The notes beneath the pieces are model-generated. The model worked only from the letters and a program-made list of their open reading frames with translations. It had not been told where the DNA came from and made no database searches. Both the position numbers and the translations under genes were made by a program. Positions 51,468 to 59,256 of a stretch of 64,000 nt of DNA are shown piece after piece (position 1 is the stretch's first letter; each line of letters opens with the position of its first letter). This stretch comes from Phytomonospora sp040655735 (GTDB taxonomy: Bacteria > Actinomycetota > Actinomycetes > Mycobacteriales > Micromonosporaceae). The stretch covers positions 1-64,000 of the forward strand of contig NZ_JBFAKK010000005.1 in NCBI RefSeq assembly GCF_040655735.1, read 5' to 3'.

Positions 51468-51836
51468 ATGTGGACCTGGACATTCTGGAAGCAGGCGCTC
51501 GAACGCGCCATCAAAACCGCCGCACAAGTGGGGGCGGCACTACTCGGGGTCGCCGGACTCGGCATCCTCGACGTCGACTGGAAGTCGATCGGCAGCGTCG
51601 TCGCGCTCGCCGTGGTCGCCTCGCTCCTGACGAGCATCGCCAGCAGTGAGATCGGCGCACAGAACTCGCCGAGCGCCGTTGCCGTCGGCCCGCCGACCCC
51701 GCAGGCCGCACCGCCGCCCGTGGCCGCCGCGAACGCCGCGCCGGCCGCCGCCGCGGAACCGGTCGTCAACCCTGTCGCCGACGACGACGGCGGGCTGATG
51801 CCCGCCGCGGCGCCCGCACCCGCGCCCGCCGACTAG
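51468..51836 (+). CDS. r1t-type holin-like membrane protein
   Basis: 122 residues. The start WTWTFWKQALERAIKTAAQ, then VGAALLGVAGLGILDVDW and GSVVALAVVASLLTSIASS, has the pattern of r1t-family phage holins: amphipathic start and two short helices. The C-terminal half is Ala/Pro-rich and probably extracellular. ATG 51468 follows GGGGGAG. No other phage gene is adjacent; such lone holins are common in actinomycete chromosomes and may help export or lysis. It is divergent from the broken NACHT gene. Confidence 0.65.
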   Translation: MWTWTFWKQALERAIKTAAQVGAALLGVAGLGILDVDWKSIGSVVALAVVASLLTSIASSEIGAQNSPSAVAVGPPTPQAAPPPVAAANAAPAAAAEPVVNPVADDDGGLMPAAAPAPAPAD

Positions 51837-52411
51837 AACCTCACCGACCGCCGCGGTCCGGTCCCTTCGGGCCCGGGCCGCGTGCCGTCGGGGCGATGGT
51901 GAACAGCCGGGGGATTCGGCCGCATTTGACCACTCAGGGTGCCGAAGGGTTACTTGTGGGTAGAAGGTCCGGGCGCGGATGCAAGGGCTGGTCGGGGGCG
52001 AGTAGGCTCGAATTGTTTCCGCAACGGGCACGCGGAGACACATTGGCCACGGCGTCAGTGACCGGCATGGGCATGCTGCGTCTAGTCGTGGCGGCCTCGC
52101 CGGAGGTTGCAAGGGCAATGCAGTTACACCTCCGGCGAGGCCCTTCTCTTTCTCCGCCGGGCGGGCGGCCGGCGTTCTTCGCCGGACGGGCCTCCGGCGC
52201 CGTCGAAGTATCGGTGATCACACCGGCGGGCGCCAGGAGTTTCCGCCGCGGCCCGTCTGGTGAGGGGAAACACCCTCTCGTGCGCCATGGGGCCTCCCCG
52301 CGGTTGCTCCATGCGGGGCCTCCACGTACACTGGGCCGTCGGAGAAACCCCCCTGCTCTACTGGCGTGCGCAGACACGCGGGTAATGCGGTAGGTTTCAC
52401 CGGTAACACCT
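51837..52411. other. 575-bp gap with a long stem-loop, no convincing gene
   Basis: Precedes tRNA-Trp. It contains the 15-bp stem described separately at 52093-52142. Several Arg/Pro-rich frames cross it but none has a coding-like composition. The right side presumably holds the tRNA-secE promoter. Confidence 0.55.
52093..52142. terminator. 15-bp perfect stem-loop
   Basis: GGCCTCGCCGGAGGT (52093-52107) and ACCTCCGGCGAGGCC (52128-52142), with a 20-base loop that itself contains TGCA/TGCA. A pyrimidine tract (CTTCTCTTTCT) follows on the plus strand, so it can end a plus-strand transcript or a small RNA. Confidence 0.7.
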
Positions 52412-52484
52412 AGGGGTGTGGCGCAATTGGTAGCGCAGCGGTCTCCAAAACCGCAGGTTGCAGGTTCGAGTCCTGTCGCCCCTG
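52412..52484 (+). tRNA. tRNA-Trp (CCA)
   Basis: Cloverleaf: acceptor AGGGGTG/CGCCCCT with G73 discriminator, D-arm GCGC-AATTGGTA-GCGC, anticodon stem GCGGT/ACCGC with loop CTCCAAA (anticodon CCA), and T-arm with GGTTCGAGTC. CCA is not encoded at the 3' end. It stands just before secE, a common actinomycete arrangement. Confidence 0.97.
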
Positions 52485-52536
52485 CTGCCGAAGGCACACC
52501 GGCATCGCCGGACGACTGCGAGCTTAAGGACGCGAC

Positions 52537-52941
52537 GTGGCCGACAAAGATCGCCGGGGTGACGACGAGGCTGACAAGACCGAGTCCGTCGAGGACTCGG
52601 GCAAGAAGGACGCAGGTTCGGCCAAGGAGAAGAAGGACGCCAAGAAAGAAGCGGCTTCCTCCTCCAAGTCCGACAGCTCGGCGAAGACCGACAGGAAGGC
52701 CGAGCCGACCAAGAAGGCCGGCGAGGGTGAAGGCGGTCACGGGCGGGGGCCCTTGCGCTTCGTCCGCGAGGTCATCGAGCAGCTGCGCAAGGTCATCCGG
52801 CCGAGCCGCAAGGAGCTCCTTACCTACACGGCCGTGGTGCTGGTCTTCGTCAGCGTGATGATGGCGCTGATCTCCGGGCTGGACATCGGTTTCACCAAGC
52901 TGATCTCGCTGACCTTCGGTAACAGCGACGCTGGTCAATAA
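52537..52941 (+). CDS. secE: Preprotein translocase SecE
   Basis: 134 residues. The N-terminal 70 residues are a Lys/Glu/Ser-rich tail, longer than in short SecE proteins, as usual in actinomycetes. The conserved core is FVREVIEQLRKVIRPSRKEL followed by one membrane helix (TAVVLVFVSVMMALISGL). Part of SecYEG. GTG 52537 follows TAAGGA. It is followed by nusG. Confidence 0.95.
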   Translation: MADKDRRGDDEADKTESVEDSGKKDAGSAKEKKDAKKEAASSSKSDSSAKTDRKAEPTKKAGEGEGGHGRGPLRFVREVIEQLRKVIRPSRKELLTYTAVVLVFVSVMMALISGLDIGFTKLISLTFGNSDAGQ

Positions 52942-52963
52942 ACCGTGGAAGAGAGAGCACAGA

Positions 52964-53665
52964 GTGCCTGAGAACAACGAGACCGAAGAGGTCCTGACCG
53001 ACGTTGTCGCGGTCGAGGCCGAGGAGGTCGACGAGACCCCCGAACCCGCCGCTGAGGAGACTCACGACGCGGTCGAGGAGCTTCGGCAGGCGCTTCGCTT
53101 CGCTCCCGGCGACTGGTACGTCGTGCACTCCTACGCGGGCTACGAGAACAAGGTCAAGACCAACCTGGAGAGCCGGATCACCTCCCTCGACATGGAGGAG
53201 GAGATCTTCCAGGTCGAGGTCCCGACCCAGCAGGTCGTGGAGATCAAGAACGGCAAGCGCTCCCACGTGCAGGCCAAGGTCTTCCCCGGCTACATCCTCG
53301 TCCGCATGGACCTCACTCCCGAGTCGTACTCCTGTGTGCGCAACACGCCCGGTGTCACCGGGTTCGTCGGCGCCACGGACCGCGTCGACCGGCCGACCCC
53401 GCTGACCCTCGAAGAGGTGCTCAAGTGGCTCGCGCCGACCGTCGACGAGGGCAAGTCCGAGGGCGGCGGCTCGCGCGCGACCGAGATCAAGGTCCTCGAC
53501 TTCGAGGTCGGCGACTCCGTCACGGTCACCGACGGCGCCTTCGCGTCGCTGCCCGCCACGATCAACGAGATCAACATCGATCAGCAGAAGCTGAAGGTGC
53601 TGGTGTCGATCTTCGGGCGGGAAACCCCGGTCGAGCTGAACTTCAACCAGGTCAGCAAGATCTAG
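52964..53665 (+). CDS. nusG: Transcription factor NusG
   Basis: 233 residues. An acidic N-terminal extension (about 45 residues, typical of actinomycetes) precedes the NGN domain (WYVVHSYAGYENKVKTNLES; VFPGYILVRMDL; TPGVTGFVG) and the C-terminal KOW domain (FEVGDSVTVTDGAFASLPAT). It binds RNA polymerase and links it to Rho or the ribosome. GTG 52964 follows GGAAGAGAG. Confidence 0.97.
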   Translation: MPENNETEEVLTDVVAVEAEEVDETPEPAAEETHDAVEELRQALRFAPGDWYVVHSYAGYENKVKTNLESRITSLDMEEEIFQVEVPTQQVVEIKNGKRSHVQAKVFPGYILVRMDLTPESYSCVRNTPGVTGFVGATDRVDRPTPLTLEEVLKWLAPTVDEGKSEGGGSRATEIKVLDFEVGDSVTVTDGAFASLPATINEINIDQQKLKVLVSIFGRETPVELNFNQVSKI

Positions 53666-53667
53666 CA

Positions 53668-53717
53668 GACCGGCCGCGAGCCGGTCTTCACAGTCGTCCC
53701 CCGGCTTCGGCCGGGGG
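53668..53717 (+). terminator. Paired hairpins between nusG and rplK
   Basis: GACCGGC/GCCGGTC (53668-53686, loop CGCGA) then CCCCCGGC-TTCG-GCCGGGGG (53698-53717). The second has a stable TTCG loop. No T-run follows, so it may be a processing or partial termination site, or part of the L1-regulated leader. Confidence 0.6.
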
Positions 53718-53790
53718 TCATCCAAGTAACAACCCGTCGCGGGTCATGGCAGCGAGCGCTGTCGGAGTGGCCCGGTTAGGAAGAAGAGCA

Positions 53791-54222
53791 ATGCCTCCCA
53801 AGAAGAAGCTCGTCACGACGTTCAAGCTGGAACTGACCGCCGGTCAGGCCACCCCGGCTCCGCCGGTCGGCCCCGCGCTGGGTCAGCACGGCGTGAACAT
53901 CATGGAGTTCTGCAAGGCGTACAACGCCGCGACCGAGGCCTCCCGGGGCGAGATCGTCCCCGCTGAGATCAGCGTGTTCGAGGACCGGTCGTTCAGCTTC
54001 GTGCTGAAGACTCCGCCCGCGGCGAAGCTGCTGCTGAAGGCCGCCGGCGTCGACAAGGGCTCGGGCGAGCCGCACCGCGTCAAGGTGGGCACCGTCACCA
54101 AGGCGCAGGTCCGCGAGATCAGCGAGCGCAAGCTCCCCGACCTCAACGCCGTGGACCTCGACATGGCCGACCGCATCATCGCCGGCACCGCCCGGTCGAT
54201 GGGCCTGACGGTCGTCGACTAG
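53791..54222 (+). CDS. rplK: 50S ribosomal protein L11
   Basis: 143 residues. N-domain signature KLELTAGQATPAPPVGPALG and C-domain RNA-binding part (LKTPPAAKLLLKAAGVDKGS; MADRIIAGTARSMGL). It binds the GTPase-associated centre of 23S rRNA, also a thiostrepton target. ATG 53791 follows GGAAGAAGAG. Confidence 0.98.
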   Translation: MPPKKKLVTTFKLELTAGQATPAPPVGPALGQHGVNIMEFCKAYNAATEASRGEIVPAEISVFEDRSFSFVLKTPPAAKLLLKAAGVDKGSGEPHRVKVGTVTKAQVREISERKLPDLNAVDLDMADRIIAGTARSMGLTVVD

Positions 54223-54226
54223 AACG

Positions 54227-54268
54227 ACTCCCCCACGGGGGAGTGTGAGGGTGGCGAAGCCCTCTCAC
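54227..54268 (+). promoter_or_regulatory. Two hairpins in the rplK-rplA spacer
   Basis: ACTCCCCC-AC-GGGGGAGT (54227-54244) abuts GTGAGGG/CCCTCTCAC (54245-54268, two-base bulge). They may set relative L11/L1 levels or mark RNA processing. Confidence 0.5.
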
Positions 54269-54337
54269 CAACACCAGATAGCCGTGGCAGGGCCCCCGCT
54301 GGCCCGCGACCACACCATCCATCAAGGAGGATGTCCC

Positions 54338-55042
54338 ATGCAGCGTGGCAAGACTTACCGCAAGGCGGCCGAGCAGGTCGACAAGAACAAGCTCTACAGC
54401 CCTCTCGAGGCGACCACCCTCGCGAAGGAGACCACCGGGACGAAGTTCGACGCGACCGTCGAGGTCTCCATGCGTCTGGGCGTCGACCCGCGTAAGGCCG
54501 ACCAGATGGTGCGCGGCACCGTCAGCCTCCCGCACGGGACCGGCAAGGTCGTCCGGGTCATCGTCTTCGCGACGGGCGAGAAGGCCGAGGCGGCCGTGGC
54601 CGCCGGTGCCGACGAGGTCGGCAGCGACGAGCTCATCAAGCGGATCCAGGACGGCTGGCTGGAGTTCGACGCCGCCATCGCCACCCCGGACCAGATGGCC
54701 AAGGTCGGCCGCATCGCCCGGATCCTCGGTCCGCGCGGTCTGATGCCGAACCCGAAGACGGGCACCGTCACGGTGGACGTCGCCAAGGCCGTCAACGAGA
54801 TCAAGGGCGGCAAGATCGCGTTCCGCGTCGACAAGCACGCCAACCTGCACCTGATCATCGGCAAGTCCAGCTTCACCGCCGAGCAGCTCGCGGACAACTA
54901 CGCCGCGGTCGCCGACGAGGTCAACCGCCTGAAGCCGTCCTCGGCCAAGGGCAAGTACGTCAAGAAGGTGACCGTGTCCACGACCATGGGCCCGGGCATC
55001 CCGGTCGACCCGGCGAAGATCCGCGAAGCCGTCGAGGCTTAG
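54338..55042 (+). CDS. rplA: 50S ribosomal protein L1
   Basis: 234 residues. Signatures FDATVEVSMRLGVDPRKADQ, GLMPNPKTGTVTVDVAKAV and GKSSFTAEQLADNYAAV. It forms the mobile L1 stalk and, by family knowledge, represses its own operon by binding mRNA. ATG 54338 follows AAGGAGG. Confidence 0.98.
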   Translation: MQRGKTYRKAAEQVDKNKLYSPLEATTLAKETTGTKFDATVEVSMRLGVDPRKADQMVRGTVSLPHGTGKVVRVIVFATGEKAEAAVAAGADEVGSDELIKRIQDGWLEFDAAIATPDQMAKVGRIARILGPRGLMPNPKTGTVTVDVAKAVNEIKGGKIAFRVDKHANLHLIIGKSSFTAEQLADNYAAVADEVNRLKPSSAKGKYVKKVTVSTTMGPGIPVDPAKIREAVEA

Positions 55043-55059
55043 GCGTTCAGCTCGTCAAA

Positions 55060-55089
55060 GGCCGCGTCCCGTGAGGGGCGCGGCCTTTT
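55060..55089 (+). terminator. Terminator after rplA
   Basis: GGCCGCGTCCC (55060-55070) pairs with GGGGCGCGGCC (55075-55085) with one G-T pair, followed by TTTT. It separates rplKA from the genes after it. Confidence 0.88.
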
Positions 55090-55164
55090 CGCGTGTTGGC
55101 ACCGGGCCGGACGTGTTACACAATGGTCGGCGACCAACGGCTCTTCCGACCTTCGAGGTATCCC

Positions 55165-56298
55165 ATGCGCGGCAGTCTCGTCCGCGTCGCGACGGTGGCG
55201 GCGACGGTGCTCCTGACGTTGCCCGCGGCCGCGCCGGCGCGCGGCGCCGAGGAGGTCCGCGCCGACTGGTACTTCGGCGCGATGAGCGCCGCGCAGGCGC
55301 AGCGCCTGGCCAAGGGCGACGGGGTGACGATCGCGGTCATCGACACGGGTGTCGACGCCGACCACCCCGACCTGCGGGGCCGGGTGCTTCCCGGCGCGAC
55401 GGTCGACCGCACGGGCGTCGTGGACCCGGCCAAGCCCGGTGACGTCGACCTCTCCGGTCATGGCACGGCCATGGCGGGCCTGATCGCGGGCATCGGCTCC
55501 GGCGACGGCGCCCCGCTCGGAGTGGCGCCGCTGGCGGAGATCCTGCCCGTGCGGGTCACGCGCGGGGAGGACGGGACGCTCGACCCGGAGAACGTCTACG
55601 CGGGCGTGCGCTGGGCCATCGGGCAGGGCGCGAAGGTGGTGAGCCTGTCGCTGTCGGGGAAACCCACCGGCGACGCGCCCTGGAAGAAGCAGCTGATCGA
55701 GCACGCCATCGCCCACGACGTGGTGCTGGTCGCGGCGGCGGGAAACCGCAGTGAGCTGGAGGTCCGGGTCGGGGAGCCGGCCTCCATTCCCGGCGTGGTC
55801 GCGGTATCGGGGCTGGCGCGCGACGGCTCGGTGTGGTCGGGTTCGGTGACCGGCGGGCCGGTCGTGCTCAGCGCCCCCGCCGAGGATCTGCCGCACCTGA
55901 CCGCCGAGGGCGGCTGCGAGCGCGGCTCGGGCACGTCGGGGGCGGCGGCGCTGGTCGCCGGTGTCGCCGGGCTCATCCGCTCGCGGTACCCCGACGCGTC
56001 GGCCGCCGACGTGGTCAACCGCCTCATCCGGACAGCGCACGACGAGGGCAGTCCCGGGCGCGATCCCGGCTTCGGTTTCGGCGCGGTCAACGCCTACGAG
56101 GCGCTGGCCGCGACGCTGGCGCCGAGTGACCACTACCCGCTCGACGTGCCGGAGGAGCTCGTCGCCGAACCGGCGCTCCCGGTGCCCGAGGGTCCGGGCG
56201 CGGGGGCGTGGCTGCTCGCGGCGGCGGCCCTGCTGGCCGCCGGATCGGTGGTGTGCGTCGCACTGCACCTGCGCCACAGGGGGCCCGCGAGCAGGTAG
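55165..56298 (+). CDS. Secreted, membrane-anchored S8 serine protease (mycosin-like)
   Basis: 377 residues. Signal peptide (VRVATVAATVLLTLPAAAPA). Subtilisin triad: Asp in VTIAVIDTGVDADHPDL, His in LSGHGTAMAGLIAG, Ser in GSGTSGAAALVAGVAG; the oxyanion Asn is in VAAAGNRSE. One C-terminal helix (AWLLAAAALLAAGSVVCVAL) anchors it facing outside, as in type VII mycosins. ATG 55165 follows GAGGT. It is inserted between rplA and rplJ; no ESX gene is nearby, so a T7SS role is unproven. Confidence 0.88.
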   Translation: MRGSLVRVATVAATVLLTLPAAAPARGAEEVRADWYFGAMSAAQAQRLAKGDGVTIAVIDTGVDADHPDLRGRVLPGATVDRTGVVDPAKPGDVDLSGHGTAMAGLIAGIGSGDGAPLGVAPLAEILPVRVTRGEDGTLDPENVYAGVRWAIGQGAKVVSLSLSGKPTGDAPWKKQLIEHAIAHDVVLVAAAGNRSELEVRVGEPASIPGVVAVSGLARDGSVWSGSVTGGPVVLSAPAEDLPHLTAEGGCERGSGTSGAAALVAGVAGLIRSRYPDASAADVVNRLIRTAHDEGSPGRDPGFGFGAVNAYEALAATLAPSDHYPLDVPEELVAEPALPVPEGPGAGAWLLAAAALLAAGSVVCVALHLRHRGPASR

Positions 56299-56309
56299 AA
56301 CGGCTCGTG

Positions 56310-56520
56310 TTAGAGTTGCTCGTTCCAGTAACCCGAAGACCGCCGGTCGTCGGCCTTGAGAGATCAAGAGTCGGCCCAAGGAGTCGCGAGAGATCGCGAA
56401 CGGCCCGCGCAGGGAGACACGAGTGTACGGCCGCTTGCCGGCCTTCGCCCCGTGCGCCCCTTGCGCCGGGGTTTTTCGTTGTCCTCTCCTCGCCGCCGGT
56501 TTTCCCGATCGTCTCCGAGA
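56310..56520 (+). ncRNA. Ribosomal protein L10 leader
   Basis: A structured leader precedes rplJ, in the position of the known L10 leader RNA that L10(L12)4 binds. It ends in an attenuator-like hairpin CCCCG-T-GCGC/GCGC-CGGGG (56448-56471) followed by TTTTT. The CAGTAACCCGAAGACCGCC stretch (56327-56345) and AGAGATC repeats at 56359 and 56390 fall in the upstream domain. Confidence 0.75.
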
Positions 56521-56528
56521 GGAGGAAC

Positions 56529-57068
56529 ATGACGGACAAACCAGTTCGCGAAGACAAGGCGACCGCTGTCGCCGAGATCTCCGAGCAGCTCAAGAGCTCG
56601 ACCGCCGCCGTCGTCACCGAGTACCGCGGTCTGACGGTCACGCAGATCACCGCGCTCCGCCGCTCGCTGGGCGAGGGGTCGTCGTACCGGGTCGCCAAGA
56701 ACACCCTGGCCAAGCTTGCCGCCGCAGAGGCGGGCATGACCGGCCTCGACGATCTGTTCTCCGGCCCGACCGCCCTGGCGTTCACGACCGGTGACCCGGT
56801 CGAGACGGCCAAGGGGCTCAAGAACTTCGCCAAGGACCACCCCGCCCTGATCATCAAGGGCGGATTCATGGACGGCAAGGCGCTCGACGCGGCCGAGGTC
56901 ATGAAGATCGCCGACCTCGAGTCCCGCGAGGTGCTGCTGGGCAAGCTCGCCGGCGCGATGAAGGGCAACCTCACCAAGGCTGCCGGGCTCTTCCAGGCCC
57001 CGCTGTCGCAGGCCGCCCGCGTCGTCGCGGCGCTCCGCGACAAGCACGAAGCGCGCGAGAACGGCTAG
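56529..57068 (+). CDS. rplJ: 50S ribosomal protein L10
   Basis: 179 residues. N-terminal rRNA-binding domain (AVVTEYRGLTVTQITALRR; YRVAKNTLAKLAAAEAG) and the C-terminal helix that carries L7/L12 dimers (FQAPLSQAARVVAALRDK). ATG 56529 follows GAGAGGAGG. Probably autoregulated through the leader before it. Confidence 0.98.
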   Translation: MTDKPVREDKATAVAEISEQLKSSTAAVVTEYRGLTVTQITALRRSLGEGSSYRVAKNTLAKLAAAEAGMTGLDDLFSGPTALAFTTGDPVETAKGLKNFAKDHPALIIKGGFMDGKALDAAEVMKIADLESREVLLGKLAGAMKGNLTKAAGLFQAPLSQAARVVAALRDKHEARENG

Positions 57069-57125
57069 TTCTCACCACCGTTCAAGGCAAGACCAAGACG
57101 TAATAAGAACCGAAAGGAAGCCGTA

Positions 57126-57509
57126 ATGGCGAAGCTGAGCACCGAGGACCTCCTCGACGCTTTCAAGGAAATGACCCTGCTGGAGCTCTCCGAGTTCGTC
57201 AAGCAGTTCGAGGAGACCTTCGAGGTCACCGCCGCGGCTCCGGTCGTGATGTCCGGTGGCGGCGGCGGCGGCGCGGCCGCCGAGCCCGAGGCTGAGCAGG
57301 ACGAGTTCGACGTCGTCCTCGAGTCGGCCGGCGAGAAGAAGATCGCGGTCATCAAGGAGGTGCGCGCCCTCACGAGCCTGGGCCTCAAGGAGGCCAAGGA
57401 GCTCGTCGAGGCCGCCCCCAAGGCTGTCCTCGAGAAGGTCAACAAGGAGACGGCCGAGAAGGCCAAGGAGCAGCTCGAGGGTGCCGGCGCGACGGCTTCG
57501 CTCAAGTAG
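57126..57509 (+). CDS. rplL: 50S ribosomal protein L7/L12
   Basis: 127 residues. N-terminal dimer domain (LLDAFKEMTLLELSEFVKQF), Gly/Ala hinge (SGGGGGGAAAEPEAE) and C-terminal factor-binding domain (KIAVIKEVRALTSLGLKEAK). The stalk protein recruits EF-Tu and EF-G. ATG 57126 follows GAAAGGAAG. Confidence 0.98.
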   Translation: MAKLSTEDLLDAFKEMTLLELSEFVKQFEETFEVTAAAPVVMSGGGGGGAAAEPEAEQDEFDVVLESAGEKKIAVIKEVRALTSLGLKEAKELVEAAPKAVLEKVNKETAEKAKEQLEGAGATASLK

Positions 57510-57527
57510 TTCCGTCTCTTTAGACGC

Positions 57528-57565
57528 CGAAAGGGCGGCACACCTCCGGGTGTGCCGCCCTTTCG
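57528..57565 (+). terminator. Strong terminator after rplL
   Basis: 17 perfect pairs (57528-57544 with 57549-57565), loop TCCG, followed by CGTTT. It closes the rplJL operon. Confidence 0.9.
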
Positions 57566-57608
57566 CGTTTAGAGTGGGCGACCCGGATTCGATCGAGGAG
57601 GAAACCCC

Positions 57609-58337
57609 ATGGCCATCGCCATCGTGACCGGTGCCGCCCGCGGGATCGGAGCGGCGACCGCCGCGCGGTTCGCGCGTGAGGGACACACCGTCGCCATGCT
57701 CGACCTCGACGCCGAGGCGCTGGCCGCGACGGCCGTCGAGGTCGGCGGACTGGCGATTCCCACCGACGTCTCCGACGAGGGCGCGGTGGCCGCGGCCGTC
57801 GAGCGCACGGTCGCCGAACTCGGGAAACCGACGATCCTGGTGAACAACGCCGGCTACGCGCGCGACGCCGAGATCGGCGACATGACCACCGAGGAGTGGG
57901 ACGAGGTGTTCGGCGTGCACATGCGCGGGACCTTCTTCACGACCAGGCTGGTGCAGAAGTACATGGTCGAGGCGGGGTGGGGGCGGGTCGTCAACATCTC
58001 CTCGATCTCGGCGCTCGGGCACGCCGGGAGGGTGAACTACTCGGCGGCCAAGGCCGGGATCATCGGCTTCACGAAGGCGCTGGCGGCCGAACTCGGGCCG
58101 GCGGGTGTGACGGCCAACGTGGTCGCGCCGGGCTTCATCGTCAGCGCGATGACGGCCAAGACGGCCCGCAGGCTGGGGCGCGACTTCGAGGAGCACCAGC
58201 GGATCGCGGCGGAGTCGATCGCCGTTCGCCGGGTCGGGCGGCCGGAGGACATCGCGAACGCGGTGGCCTTCTTCGCCGGCGAGGAGGCCGGCTTCGTCAC
58301 GGGCCAGGTCATGTACGTGTCGGGCAACGTTTCATAG
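57609..58337 (+). CDS. Short-chain dehydrogenase, FabG-like
   Basis: 242 residues. Classical SDR: TGAARGIGAATAARFAREG (cofactor), NNAG as VNNAGYARD, catalytic Ser in VVNISSISALG and YSAAKAGI (Tyr and Lys), and the C-terminal GQVMYVSGN that marks FabG/acetoacetyl-CoA-reductase-like members. Probably NADPH-dependent 3-oxoacyl reductase. ATG 57609 follows GAGGAGGAAA. Confidence 0.88.
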   Translation: MAIAIVTGAARGIGAATAARFAREGHTVAMLDLDAEALAATAVEVGGLAIPTDVSDEGAVAAAVERTVAELGKPTILVNNAGYARDAEIGDMTTEEWDEVFGVHMRGTFFTTRLVQKYMVEAGWGRVVNISSISALGHAGRVNYSAAKAGIIGFTKALAAELGPAGVTANVVAPGFIVSAMTAKTARRLGRDFEEHQRIAAESIAVRRVGRPEDIANAVAFFAGEEAGFVTGQVMYVSGNVS

Positions 58338-58386
58338 ACTGGGATCCAATTCCCGCGATGTGGTCATGCCCTCTAGGGTTCGGGGC

Positions 58387-59172
58387 ATGACCTATACGCA
58401 TGGACACCACTCGACGGTCCTTCGCTCGCACCAGTGGCGCACGGCGGAGAACTCCTGCGCCTACCTGCTGCCGCACCTCAAGCCGGGGATTTCGGTACTC
58501 GACGTGGGCTGCGGGCCCGGCACCATCACCGCCGACCTCGCGCGCGCCGTCGCGCCGGGCCGGGTCGTGGGCATCGACGCGGCCGGTGTGCTGGAGTCGG
58601 CGTCGGCGGCCGTGGAGGGGCTGGCGAACGTAGAGCTCACCGGCGGCGACGTGATGGCCCTTGAGTTTCCCGACGACACCTTCGACGTCGTGCACGCCCA
58701 CCAGGTGCTCCAGCACGTCGCCGACCCCGTCGGGGCCCTGCGGGAGATGCGGCGGGTCGTGAAGCCGGGCGGGATCGTCGCCGTCCGCGACGCCGACTAC
58801 GAGGCCTTCACCTGGTTTCCCGCCTCGGAAGTGCTCCAGCGGTGGCTCGACCTGGTCCGCTCGGTGCACCGCGCCAACGGCGGGGAACCCGACGCGGGAC
58901 GCCGGCTGCTGTCGTGGACGCGCGAGGCCGGCTTCGAGGAGGCCGAGGCCGGCGCGTCGGTCTGGTGCTACGCCGACGCCGAGGGCCGCGACTGGTGGGG
59001 CGGCATGTGGGCCGAGCGGATCCTCAGCTCGGCGGTGGCCGAGCAGGCCGTCGCCGAGGCTCGTGTGACGCGCGAGGAGCTGCGGGAGATGTCGCGGGCC
59101 TGGCGGGAGTGGAGCGCGGCGGCCGACGGCTGGTTCCTCGTGCCGCACGGAGAGGTCCTGGCGCGGGGGTGA
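58387..59172 (+). CDS. SAM-dependent methyltransferase
   Basis: 261 residues, class I fold. Motif I VLDVGCGPGTITADLA, acidic ribose-binding residue in VVGIDAAG, motif post-I GGDVMALEFPDDTFDVV, and VVKPGGIVAVRD. The substrate is unknown; UbiE/COQ5-like by overall pattern. ATG 58387 has only weak GGGG upstream; TAGGGT suggests a leaderless start. Confidence 0.85.
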   Translation: MTYTHGHHSTVLRSHQWRTAENSCAYLLPHLKPGISVLDVGCGPGTITADLARAVAPGRVVGIDAAGVLESASAAVEGLANVELTGGDVMALEFPDDTFDVVHAHQVLQHVADPVGALREMRRVVKPGGIVAVRDADYEAFTWFPASEVLQRWLDLVRSVHRANGGEPDAGRRLLSWTREAGFEEAEAGASVWCYADAEGRDWWGGMWAERILSSAVAEQAVAEARVTREELREMSRAWREWSAAADGWFLVPHGEVLARG

Positions 59173-59256
59173 GTGCTCGGCGTGAACGCCGGGCCGGGAC
59201 AGCGCTCGACTCGGCCATGCGGGGACACGGTCGGCTCGGCCGGCCCCGCGGCCGGG

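Noticed and set aside
52124..52312. 62-codon minus-strand ORF before tRNA-Trp
   Set aside because: Low-complexity Arg/Pro composition and no ribosome site.
51896..52393. 165-codon ORF before tRNA-Trp
   Set aside because: It runs through the perfect stem-loop and is Arg/Gly/Ser-rich without coding-like third positions.
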